DNA from: JAVVPO01 sp036655715 | GTDB lineage: Bacteria; Bacillota; Clostridia; Lachnospirales; Cellulosilyticaceae | NCBI GenBank assembly: GCA_036655715.1 | Contig: JAVVPO010000076.1 | Span: 1-11,875 of the forward strand | DNA: 11,875 nt | Reading direction: 5' to 3' | Shown: one piece after another, positions 5,533-11,875 of the stretch | Layout of the letters: each line of letters opens with the position of its first letter | Numbering within the stretch: the first letter of the stretch is position 1 | Translations under genes and position numbers: made by a program | The notes under the pieces: model-generated | What the model was told of the DNA's origin: nothing | Databases searched by the model: none | The model's input: only the letters and a program-made list of their open reading frames with translations

Positions 5533-7486
5533 CTTGCATATCAAGGTGGTAATTGTATCTTTCTTTGATTTCTGTACTTACTCTTTCTGCAAATGCCTCA
5601 AGAGCCATAGCACCTTCATCACCTTTTTGTCTACTTCTTACAGATACTGTTTTATTTTCTTGTTCATCAAGACCTACTACTAAGATGTATGGCGCTCTTT
5701 CCATACGTGCTTCACGAATCTTGTATCCGATTTTTTCTGTTCTATAGTCAGCTTCTACTTTTACACCTTTTGATTTAAGTATGCTTACTACTTCAGCTGC
5801 ATAATCTGCATATTTATCAGAAATAGGAAGTACTTTTACCTGTACTGGCGCAATCCATGTTGGGAATGCTCCTGCATATTTTTCAATAAGCATTGCAAGT
5901 GTTCTCTCATAGCATCCGATAGATGAACGGTGGATAATGTATGGGCGTTTTTTGTTGCCATCTTTATCTACATAAGTCATATCAAATCTCTCTGCTAATG
6001 CAAAGTCAATTTGTACTGTAATGATTGTATCTTCTTTACCATGAACATTTTTGAACTGAATGTCTAGTTTTGGTCCGTAGAATGCCGCTTCATCTTCAGC
6101 TTCTTCATAATCTACTTCTAAGTGATCTAGAATCCCTTTCATAATTGTTTGTGTTTCTTCCCATGCAGCTGGGTTATTGATATATTTCTCTGTATTTGCT
6201 GGATCCCATTTAGAGAATCTATAAGAGATATCTTGATCAATACCTAATGTTTTCATAATGTATTTAATAAGATCTAAACAGTCTTTGAACTCATCTTCTA
6301 ATTGCTCCGGAGTACATACAATATGCCCATCTGCTAATGTGAATTGTCTTACACGAATAAGTCCATGCATTTCTCCTGAAGATTCATTTCTACATAATGT
6401 AGCTGTTTCTGCAAACCTAACTGGTAAATCTCTATAACTATGTTGGTCATTGTTGTAAATTGAGAATTGGAATGGACATGTCATTGGTCTAAGCGCAATC
6501 ACTTCGTCATCTGTTTCTTCATTACCCATTACGAACATACCATCTTTATAATGACTCCAGTGTCCTGAAATTTTGTAAAGGTCACTTTTAGCCATGTTAG
6601 GTGTTTTTGTAAGAACATATCCTCTTTCTTCCTCAGCATCCTCAACCCATCTTTGAAGTGTTTGGATGATTCTAGCACCTTTTGGCATAATGAGAGGAAG
6701 CCCTTGCCCAACATTTTCATCAGTTGTGAAAAGTTTTAGTTCGCGGCCTAATTTATTATGATCACGCTTTTTAGCTTCTTCTAGTTTTTCTAAATGATCT
6801 TTTAACTCAGCTTTTTTAGGAAATGCTGTAGCATAGATACGGTAAAGCATTTTGTTTTTCTCGCTACCTTTCCAGTATGCTCCTGCACATGAAAGAAGTT
6901 TAAAAGCATCTACTGGTTTTGTACTCATAAGGTGAGGACCTGCGCAAAGGTCTACAAATTCGCCTTGTTTGTAGAAGCTAATAATTTCACCTTCTGGCAA
7001 ATCACGAATAAGCTCTACTTTGTAAGGCTCATCTGCTTCCTCCATAAGTTTGATAGCTTCTTCTCTTGGAAGCTCAAATCTTTCAATTGGATATTTTGCT
7101 TTAACGATTTTTTTCATTTCTGCTTCGATTTTGTCAAAATCATCTTGTGTAAAATGTTTTTCAGTATCAAAGTCATAGTAGAACCCATCTTCAATAGCAG
7201 GCCCAATAGCAAGTTTCACTGCCGGGAATACATTTTTTACAGCTTGTGCTAAGATATGTGCTGCTGTATGACGGAATGCCCATTTACCATCTTTGTCATT
7301 CCATGTAAGAATCTCTAATGCAGCATCTGCATCAATAGGTGTTCTAAGATCCACCATTTCTCCATTTATACGCCCCGCACAGGCATTTCTTGCTAACCCT
7401 TCACTTAAATCTTTTGCTACATCTAATACTGTAATACCTTGCTCATACTGTTTATTTGTACCATCTTTTAAAGTAATATTAATCAT
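5510..7486 (-). CDS. Second threonyl-tRNA synthetase with a divergent catalytic core
   Basis: This 658-residue ThrRS paralogue sits directly upstream of thrS. TGS and editing domains (1-254) are about 86% identical to thrS by eye, with HTAAH (73-77) and CAGPH (181-185) intact. From residue 255 the sequence changes abruptly: NVGQGLPLIMPKGARI replaces the thrS segment, and the core is only about 40% alike. The C-terminal anticodon domain (from APVQVKVLPIS, 546) returns to about two-thirds identity. Zinc ligands C337 (MTCPFQ), H388 and H519 (IIHRSS) and motif 2 R366 (CRNE) are present, so it is probably an active enzyme. The TQDDAH stretch is TLADGH here, losing the Gln and first Asp. B. subtilis likewise has an inducible second ThrRS, thrZ. 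RBS AAGGAGAA precedes the ATG. An inhibitor-tolerant isoform is possible but unproven. Confidence 0.93.
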   Translation of the reverse strand: MINITLKDGTNKQYEQGITVLDVAKDLSEGLARNACAGRINGEMVDLRTPIDADAALEILTWNDKDGKWAFRHTAAHILAQAVKNVFPAVKLAIGPAIEDGFYYDFDTEKHFTQDDFDKIEAEMKKIVKAKYPIERFELPREEAIKLMEEADEPYKVELIRDLPEGEIISFYKQGEFVDLCAGPHLMSTKPVDAFKLLSCAGAYWKGSEKNKMLYRIYATAFPKKAELKDHLEKLEEAKKRDHNKLGRELKLFTTDENVGQGLPLIMPKGARIIQTLQRWVEDAEEERGYVLTKTPNMAKSDLYKISGHWSHYKDGMFVMGNEETDDEVIALRPMTCPFQFSIYNNDQHSYRDLPVRFAETATLCRNESSGEMHGLIRVRQFTLADGHIVCTPEQLEDEFKDCLDLIKYIMKTLGIDQDISYRFSKWDPANTEKYINNPAAWEETQTIMKGILDHLEVDYEEAEDEAAFYGPKLDIQFKNVHGKEDTIITVQIDFALAERFDMTYVDKDGNKKRPYIIHRSSIGCYERTLAMLIEKYAGAFPTWIAPVQVKVLPISDKYADYAAEVVSILKSKGVKVEADYRTEKIGYKIREARMERAPYILVVGLDEQENKTVSVRSRQKGDEGAMALEAFAERVSTEIKERYNYHLDMQVEEGNNN

Positions 7487-7528
7487 CTTTCGTTCTCCTT
7501 CCTATTTCTAACCCTCATTTGAGGCAAC

Positions 7529-7579
7529 AAAAAAACTCTCGCCCTTTATTAGTACACGACTAATAAAGGGACGAGAGTT
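7529..7579 (-). terminator. T-box intrinsic terminator before the second ThrRS gene
   Basis: The inverted repeat 7534-7553 with 7559-7579 pairs over about 20 positions with a single bulged base, loop ACACG/CGTGT, and a run of seven T on the minus strand. It is a longer and more stable stem than the terminator of the other leader. Confidence 0.92.
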
Positions 7580-7780
7580 TTTTCCCGCGGTTCCACCCTT
7601 GTTGTTTCCCTAAAGAAACCACTTCTTTCAGTAAGACTATAACGTAGTCATCGGATTGTTTTGCAATCACTCCGAGGTGGTCTTCACTTGTTTACTTTAA
7701 AAATGCTCTCACCTATGCATCTTCTCTCTGAAAAAGTCTATTCAAGCTACTCTTCTCTTCACCGCTTTTACCTTATTAAA
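7529..7780 (-). ncRNA. Threonine T-box leader of the second ThrRS gene (distal copy)
   Basis: The layout matches the other leader: AGCGGTGAAGAG at the 5' side, GAGAGAAGATGC, GGTGAGAGC, then GTGAAGACCACCTC (7687-7674) with the likely specifier ACC (7681-7679), and the T-box GGGTGGAACCGCGG (7598-7585). The two leaders are visibly paralogous, so leader and gene were duplicated together. Confidence 0.93.
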
Positions 7781-7790
7781 TATGTCTTAT

Positions 7791-7819
7791 ATTCTAATAG
7801 TCCTTGTAGCTAATGTCAA
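7791..7819 (-). promoter_or_regulatory. SigmaA promoter of the T-box / second ThrRS transcript
   Basis: There is a -35 TTGACA (7819-7814), a 17-base spacer and a -10 TAGAAT (7796-7791). The -35 starts six bases beyond the ytxC stop codon. It is closer to consensus than the promoter of the downstream thrS. Confidence 0.85.
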
Positions 7820-7825
7820 TAGCCT

Positions 7826-8689
7826 TTAATCAGTTAACAATTTTTCTCTGGATAAACACTGAGCGCAACCTTCGCAATACTCTATTTGTCCCTCAAAAAT
7901 TATTTCTATTGTCTCTACAAATTTCAAATTAATGTAATCCTTCTTATTATGAATTACTACTTTTTCAGGACTCACGGTGATAAAAATATTCATAATAAGA
8001 TCCTCACTCGTTACACCTTCATCTTTAAGAAGCTCCTCACAATATATCTTGATATATTCTTCTGTTATATCTTGTTTATCCGTATTAAATACCCTCATTT
8101 TTTTATCAGGTGTCTGAATGAGATGTAATGTGTTTTCTAGTGCTTGCTGGATTCTTCTTGATTCTCTAAGTAAATTAACAAACCTTAAGTAATCTTTTTG
8201 GGTCTCATAATCATATATTGTCTGCTCAAGTATATCTTCTAATATAATCTTATATTGATGTGTTCTAAATACTATCCATCCCTCAATGTTAAGTAACTTC
8301 TGTTCTTCTAGTGCTTTCAATATAGGCGTATACAGTAAATAATAGGAAATATAAGAAACCCCTTCTTCTTTAGCTACATAATTATTAAGGATGAACATAT
8401 TCTCTATTTCTCTTTTTTCTTTCATGGTAAGGTCTACTCTATTTTTAAGATATTCTTTTGCAAATTTAGTAAGTACACATGATTGTACGATATCACTTAT
8501 CATTGTCGCTAGTTTTTCTAGTATTAATTTCTTATCTCTACTTGCTACTTCAAAAACAAATAAATGCATCTCACCTTTCAAACTTTCTTTCCATTGGTCA
8601 CTTAAGTTAAAAGATTTTTGTCCTGTATCCTCAATGCTCTGCTTTAAAATCTTATTGTATTTGGTTGTAGTAATTATATATTGAACCAT
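7826..8689 (-). CDS. ytxC: YtxC-like putative sporulation protein
   Basis: This 287-residue soluble protein has no signal peptide or membrane segment. It is mostly helical and charged, with a long middle section (about 80-200) of alternating K/E and hydrophobic residues, and a C-terminal cysteine cluster, C272-xx-C275-xx-C278 (YCEGCAQC), that could hold a metal. Size, overall pattern and its position just upstream of thrS match the YtxC family, whose gene lies near thrS in B. subtilis and is associated with sporulation; its molecular role is not established. GGGAGGG lies shortly upstream of the ATG. No terminator separates it from the ThrRS promoter. I rest the family call on context and general resemblance rather than a diagnostic motif. 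Confidence 0.7.
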   Translation of the reverse strand: MVQYIITTTKYNKILKQSIEDTGQKSFNLSDQWKESLKGEMHLFVFEVASRDKKLILEKLATMISDIVQSCVLTKFAKEYLKNRVDLTMKEKREIENMFILNNYVAKEEGVSYISYYLLYTPILKALEEQKLLNIEGWIVFRTHQYKIILEDILEQTIYDYETQKDYLRFVNLLRESRRIQQALENTLHLIQTPDKKMRVFNTDKQDITEEYIKIYCEELLKDEGVTSEDLIMNIFITVSPEKVVIHNKKDYINLKFVETIEIIFEGQIEYCEGCAQCLSREKLLTD

Positions 8690-8765
8690 AGTATCCCTCC
8701 CAGGTTCCCTTTAACTAATATATGACTTACCACTCACCAGCTTACATTGTCCTGTCATTATTTTG

Positions 8766-8800
8766 GCCTATCCATTATAAATATTATAGGCATATTTTTT
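8766..8800 (+). terminator. Weak terminator-like hairpin in the ytxC / ABC operon gap
   Basis: GCCTAT (8766-8771) pairs with ATAGGC (8786-8791) across a 14-base AT-rich loop, followed by ATATTTTTT on the plus strand. The T-run faces plus-strand transcription although both neighbouring genes are on the minus strand. On the minus strand the stem lacks a T-run, so it would be only a poor end for the ABC operon. Confidence 0.35.
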
Positions 8801-8820
8801 GTAATTAACCCTTCACTCAT

Positions 8821-9558
8821 TTATTCTATTGACTTTAAAATTTCTTTCTTATAGTGCATAAAACTCTCTGAAGTTGTAAATTCGTTAGTCTTCCCCTTCA
8901 TTCCTTCTATCTCGAAAACTTTTGTAAGTCTTCCAGGATTGCCTGACATAATATACACCCTATCAGATAGCAAAATAGCTTCATCAATATCATGTGTGAT
9001 AAAAAGACTTGTACTCTTTACTTCTTTGACAATGTCCAGGTACCAATCATGAATAGCATGTTTAGTAATGGCATCTAGTGCACTAAAAGGTTCATCCAAT
9101 AACATAAGCTTACTACTAAAAAGATAACTTCTAAGAAGTGCTGCTCTTTGTCTCATACCGCCTGAAAGCTGCGCAGGATACTTATCTTCCATCCCATCAA
9201 GGCCAAATTGCTTAAAATAAGCTGCGCCCTTTTCTCTTGCACTCTTCTTTTTTTCTCCTCGCAGAATCAAAGGCAAGGTCACGTTATCTATAACTGTTTT
9301 ATAAGGTAATAACAAATCCTTTTGCTGCATGTAGCTAGCAATACCTGTTTGCCCTGTGATTTCCATGTCCTCAAAATAAACATGTCCTTCATCTGGCCTT
9401 TCAATTCCTGATAAGATATTAAAAAGTGTTGTCTTACCAATACCACTTATTCCAAGTAAAGAAACAAGTTCACCTTGCCTTAGCTCAAGTGAAATGTCCT
9501 CAATGATTTTTCTACCCTCATAGCTTTTCGAGATGTTTTTTGCTGTAAAATAATTCAT
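8821..9558 (-). CDS. thiZ: ABC transporter ATPase, thiamine/pyrimidine uptake (ThiZ-like)
   Basis: This ATP-binding subunit powers the importer encoded by the two preceding genes. From the ATG at 9558 (245 residues) it has Walker A GISGIGKTT (36-44), Q-loop near Q78, signature LSGGMRQR (131-138), Walker B LMLLDEP (151-157), D-loop SALD and H-loop H189 (FITHD). It belongs to the SsuB/TauB/ThiZ group of small-molecule importers, and the TPP riboswitch at the operon head gives the substrate class. A GTG at 9567 is in frame and directly abuts the receptor's TAG, but AGGTGA overlapping that junction is a well-spaced RBS for the ATG. Adjacent genes imply translational coupling. All catalytic motifs are intact. 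Confidence 0.88.
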   Translation of the reverse strand: MNYFTAKNISKSYEGRKIIEDISLELRQGELVSLLGISGIGKTTLFNILSGIERPDEGHVYFEDMEITGQTGIASYMQQKDLLLPYKTVIDNVTLPLILRGEKKKSAREKGAAYFKQFGLDGMEDKYPAQLSGGMRQRAALLRSYLFSSKLMLLDEPFSALDAITKHAIHDWYLDIVKEVKSTSLFITHDIDEAILLSDRVYIMSGNPGRLTKVFEIEGMKGKTNEFTTSESFMHYKKEILKSIE

Positions 9559-9567
9559 ACGCTTCAC

Positions 9568-10548
9568 CTATTGTGGCAAATAATCATTAGTAAAACCTTG
9601 ATTACCTAACTCTGCTCCAATTAAGCCTTGTTCGTACATCCATCCATAAAACTCACTCCATCTACTCTCATCAATAGTTCCCCACTGCTGCTTTTCTGCT
9701 TGATATTCTTTTGCAAGGAAAACTTGGCTCGCCTTTGCAAGTTCTAGATCTACTTCCGGTGCATGCTTAACAAGAATCTGTGCTGCTTCTTCAGGATTGG
9801 CAATAGCATATTCGTATCCCATAGCTGTAGCTTCTAAGAACTTCTTAGCTTCTTCAGGCTCCTCTTCTAAATACTGCTCACTCGTTGCAAGGACTGGTGT
9901 ATAAAAGTCAAATACAGGATTGATATCTCTAAAAGAAATATAGTTTGTCTCAAGACCTGCAAGTTCAGTTGCTATGCCATCCCAGCCATAGTAAACCCAT
10001 ACCGCATCAATATCTGTTTGAAGTGCAGAAATAACATCTGTTACGGTATTTGGAATAAGCTCCACTTTCTCAAAATCTCCGCCATCTCTTTCTATAATAT
10101 CTGTTAAAATAGCTCTTTCAAAAGGTGTATCCCATGAAGCATATCTTTTGCCTTCAAGCTTACTTGGAGAATCAATGCCTTTTTCTTTAAGAGAAAGGAT
10201 ACCAGATACGTTATGATCTATAATACTTGCTACTGCTACAACTGGTAAAGGATTATCCGCAGTTAAAGCGGGCCCTATCTCTTCTTGGAAAGAAACTGCA
10301 AACTCCGCCTTGCCAGAAGCAACTAATGCAAGGGCTCCGCCCTCTGGTGGCTGCATAATCTCCACATTTAATCCTAAATCTTCATAGTAACCTTTTTCTA
10401 ATGCAACATACATCCCTGTATGATTTGTATTAGGTACCCAGTCTAGTACAACTGTTACCTGATTTTCCTCACTTGCCTTTGCCGTGCATCCTGATAATCC
10501 TAATACCATTGTACTTATCATTAATAGTGCAAATAATTTTCTTTTCAT
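9568..10548 (-). CDS. thiY: Substrate-binding lipoprotein, NMT1/THI5-like (ThiY-like)
   Basis: This 326-residue extracellular receptor has a lipoprotein signal: a basic start, a hydrophobic stretch, and the lipobox LSGC with Cys21 as the lipidated residue. The mature part begins VTVVLDWVPNTNHTGMYVA (31-49), typical of the NMT1/THI5-like family whose members bind thiamine pyrimidine precursors. DVISALQTDIDAVWVYYGWD fits the ligand-contacting second lobe. In Bacillus halodurans ThiY binds formylaminopyrimidine, a thiamine breakdown product that is recycled to HMP. With the TPP riboswitch this supports import of a pyrimidine precursor; thiamine itself cannot be excluded. AAGGAGATAGAG precedes the ATG. 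Only 10 bases separate it from the permease gene. Confidence 0.9.
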   Translation of the reverse strand: MKRKLFALLMISTMVLGLSGCTAKASEENQVTVVLDWVPNTNHTGMYVALEKGYYEDLGLNVEIMQPPEGGALALVASGKAEFAVSFQEEIGPALTADNPLPVVAVASIIDHNVSGILSLKEKGIDSPSKLEGKRYASWDTPFERAILTDIIERDGGDFEKVELIPNTVTDVISALQTDIDAVWVYYGWDGIATELAGLETNYISFRDINPVFDFYTPVLATSEQYLEEEPEEAKKFLEATAMGYEYAIANPEEAAQILVKHAPEVDLELAKASQVFLAKEYQAEKQQWGTIDESRWSEFYGWMYEQGLIGAELGNQGFTNDYLPQ

Positions 10549-10558
10549 CTCTATCTCC

Positions 10559-11323
10559 TTATTTTAACCTTGTATGTGGCATTAGTTTGCGTTCTAACAA
10601 ACTCACTAATTTCATAAGTAGCAAACTTACCATACTCACAAGTAATATAACTGCAAACATCTTATCAAACGCATAGGACTTTCTTACCCTTGTCATATAA
10701 ACACCAAGTCCTGATGTACCACCTAACCATTCTGCCACTACAGCCCCCACTACAGCATAGCTTACAGCTACTTTAAGTCCCGCTAAAAAGTGAGGCATGG
10801 CATAAGGCAATTTAATATGTACAAAAACTTGATTCTCATGAGCTCCCATAGAACGAAGTAATCTCATAGCATCTTTATCAGCTGACCTAAATCCATCTAA
10901 CAAACCAACGGTCATAGGGAAAAAGCATACTAAAAAAATCACCATAACCTTTGGTGCCATGCCATATCCCATCCATAATACCAATAAGGGCGCGATAGCA
11001 ATCACAGGAACCGTTTGTGAGATAATCAGTACGGGATAAACTGCTTGATAAAGTACACTATATCTATCCATCAATATAGCTAGTACAAATGCTATGAGAA
11101 TGCTAAGCGTTAGTCCTAGAAATGCCTCACTTAATGAAATCATCAAATGCCCCATGAGTACATCGAATTCCTCTACAAATGCTTGTATAACCTGAATAGG
11201 TGAAGGCAGCATGAAAGGAGGTACTATCTCAAAAGTACAGAGTAGTTGCCATAGGATAACTAGCGTTCCCATCAGTCCTATTGCATAAATATTCTTAGTG
11301 GTGCTTTGTAACTTTCTTATCAA
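10559..11323 (-). CDS. thiX: ABC transporter permease (ThiX-like)
   Basis: This 254-residue inner-membrane subunit of the BPD_transp_1 family has about six membrane segments (roughly 11-34, 60-85, 94-119, 125-145, 187-203 and 222-244). The cytoplasmic EAA-type loop that docks on the ATPase is visible at about 151-176 (LRSMGAHEN...HIKLPYAMP). The best start is TTG at 11323 with a G-run (GGGGG) eight bases upstream. It lies inside the preceding thiamine-binding gene, overlapping it by 29 bases, so the two are probably translationally coupled. A downstream Met18 start would cut into the first membrane segment. It is the single permease for the receptor and ATPase that follow, presumably as a homodimer. 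Confidence 0.9.
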   Translation of the reverse strand: MIRKLQSTTKNIYAIGLMGTLVILWQLLCTFEIVPPFMLPSPIQVIQAFVEEFDVLMGHLMISLSEAFLGLTLSILIAFVLAILMDRYSVLYQAVYPVLIISQTVPVIAIAPLLVLWMGYGMAPKVMVIFLVCFFPMTVGLLDGFRSADKDAMRLLRSMGAHENQVFVHIKLPYAMPHFLAGLKVAVSYAVVGAVVAEWLGGTSGLGVYMTRVRKSYAFDKMFAVILLVSMVSLLLMKLVSLLERKLMPHTRLK

Positions 11324-11594
11324 TAGACCATACCCCCACGTTTGGATTATAAGCTACCTTCATGTAACTCATAACACTTGGCGCTCCTGCTCTAATACAA
11401 ATCTTCTGACATTCCTTTGCAATATCCATAAGCTCATCAAAATCACCTTCAATAGTTGTTTCAAAAGGCCCTACAAAAGTATTAAGTCCTGTTGATTTGA
11501 TATAAGCTATTACTGCATCTACTACACGAATTACTTCTTCTCCTTCTACCGCCGGTAATACCTGAATCGCCAAACTTGCATTAAATTGTTCCAT
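11295..11594 (-). CDS. MTH1187/YkoF-type thiamine-binding protein
   Basis: From the ATG at 11594 this is a 99-residue soluble protein of the MTH1187-like (DUF77) thiamine-binding family. The signature is ASLAIQVLPAVEGEEV, then YIKSTGLNTFVGPFETTIEGD and ICIRAGAPSVMSYMKVAYNP. Family members have a ferredoxin-like fold and oligomerise; several bind thiamine or its pyrimidine moiety. The RBS GGAGG (11607-11603) is eight bases before this ATG. An in-frame TTG at 11609 overlaps the RBS and is rejected as a start. It is the first gene after the TPP riboswitch and its 3' end overlaps the permease gene, which ties its role to the transporter. It has no signal peptide, so it likely acts in the cytoplasm. 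Confidence 0.87.
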   Translation of the reverse strand: MEQFNASLAIQVLPAVEGEEVIRVVDAVIAYIKSTGLNTFVGPFETTIEGDFDELMDIAKECQKICIRAGAPSVMSYMKVAYNPNVGVWSIDKKVTKHH

Positions 11595-11629
11595 TTTAAA
11601 ATCCTCCAATTAATTATTTTTGATAACAT

Positions 11630-11662
11630 AAAAAGAGCACACAGTTATTACACTGCGTGCTC
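11630..11662 (-). terminator. Riboswitch-controlled intrinsic terminator
   Basis: On the minus strand GAGCACGCAGT (11662-11652) pairs with ACTGTGTGCTC (11645-11635), with one G:U or mismatch position and a 6-base loop, followed by five T. It lies between the TPP aptamer and the first gene and is the off-state of the riboswitch. Confidence 0.9.
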
Positions 11663-11725
11663 ACTATCACATTTTTATAAGTTGTAAAATTATAAAAGCT
11701 ATGACGACCTCATACAAAGTCTCGT

Positions 11726-11816
11726 TTCCTACGCCAGCATTATCTGGATCAGGTATAAGGGTTTAGAATACCAATTTATTCTCTCTCAGCCAAATGAAGA
11801 TTTAGCACCCCTGCTA
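11726..11816 (-). promoter_or_regulatory. TPP riboswitch (THI element) aptamer
   Basis: The conserved core is present in order on the minus strand: GGGGTGCT (near 11813), GGCTGAGAGA (near 11792), ACCCTTATACCTGATC, then CAGATAATGCTGGCGTAGGAA ending near 11726 (split here only for reading). These are the pyrimidine- and pyrophosphate-binding elements. TPP binding would favour the terminator at 11630-11662 and switch off the four-gene uptake operon. Confidence 0.96.
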
Positions 11817-11830
11817 TTTATTTTAATTTT

Positions 11831-11858
11831 AGTATATAGTTTTTCAGCATATTGTCAA
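11831..11858 (-). promoter_or_regulatory. SigmaA promoter of the TPP-regulated operon
   Basis: There is a -35 TTGACA (11858-11853), a 16-base spacer and a -10 TATACT (11836-11831). The transcription start would be about ten bases ahead of the aptamer. Confidence 0.8.
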
Positions 11859-11875
11859 CCTCTTTTTCTTTAAAC

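Noticed and set aside
6529..7252. Open frames on both strands inside the second ThrRS gene
   Set aside because: Both are alternative-frame readings of the strongly conserved ThrRS sequence.
5245..7780. The paired T-box leaders as a long direct repeat from a mobile element
   Set aside because: The repeat is explained by duplication of leader plus ThrRS gene; no transposase or terminal repeats flank it.
11607..11609. TTG as start of the thiamine-binding protein
   Set aside because: It overlaps the GGAGG site; the ATG at 11594 is spaced eight bases from that site and fits the family N-terminus.

Overview
The window looks like chromosomal DNA from a low-GC, endospore-forming Firmicute, probably a clostridium. 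The evidence is the AT-rich sequence, strong GGAGG-type ribosome binding sites, TTGACA/TATAAT promoters, T-box and L20-type leaders, and a ytxC-like sporulation gene. I cannot name the species. Almost all core genes lie on the minus strand, so the transcription order runs from high to low coordinates.

Region by region (plus-strand coordinates): 1-51 holds the first 17 codons of a minus-strand gene leaving the window, with a good promoter inside a dyad at 106-144. 257-661 is a lone IS200/IS605-type TnpA with a degraded C-terminus, followed by hairpins out to 771. 928-1752 is a two-gene plus-strand unit: an exported DUF4430-type protein and a small membrane protein. It converges on the ribosomal operon at a shared bidirectional terminator (1773-1805). 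1821-2957 is the minus-strand infC-rpmI-rplT operon (IF3, L35, L20), behind a structured leader with an attenuator and promoter (2958-3229). infC appears to start at AUU.

3236-7486 holds two tandem threonyl-tRNA synthetase genes, each preceded by its own promoter and threonine T-box leader. The two proteins are mosaics of one another: nearly the same TGS/editing half, a strongly divergent catalytic core, and a moderately similar anticodon-binding domain. 7826-8689 is a ytxC-like sporulation gene, a familiar neighbour of thrS in Bacillus. 8821-11816 is a TPP-riboswitch-controlled operon for uptake of thiamine or its pyrimidine precursor: thiamine-binding protein, permease, lipoprotein receptor and ATPase.

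The common thread is RNA-level control. Four minus-strand transcripts each begin at a consensus promoter and then meet a regulatory leader with an intrinsic terminator: TPP riboswitch, two T-boxes and an L20-type leader. The most unusual item is the mosaic ThrRS pair. I see no CRISPR array, tRNA, rRNA, prophage or defence system, and I do not find a wholly novel multi-gene system.
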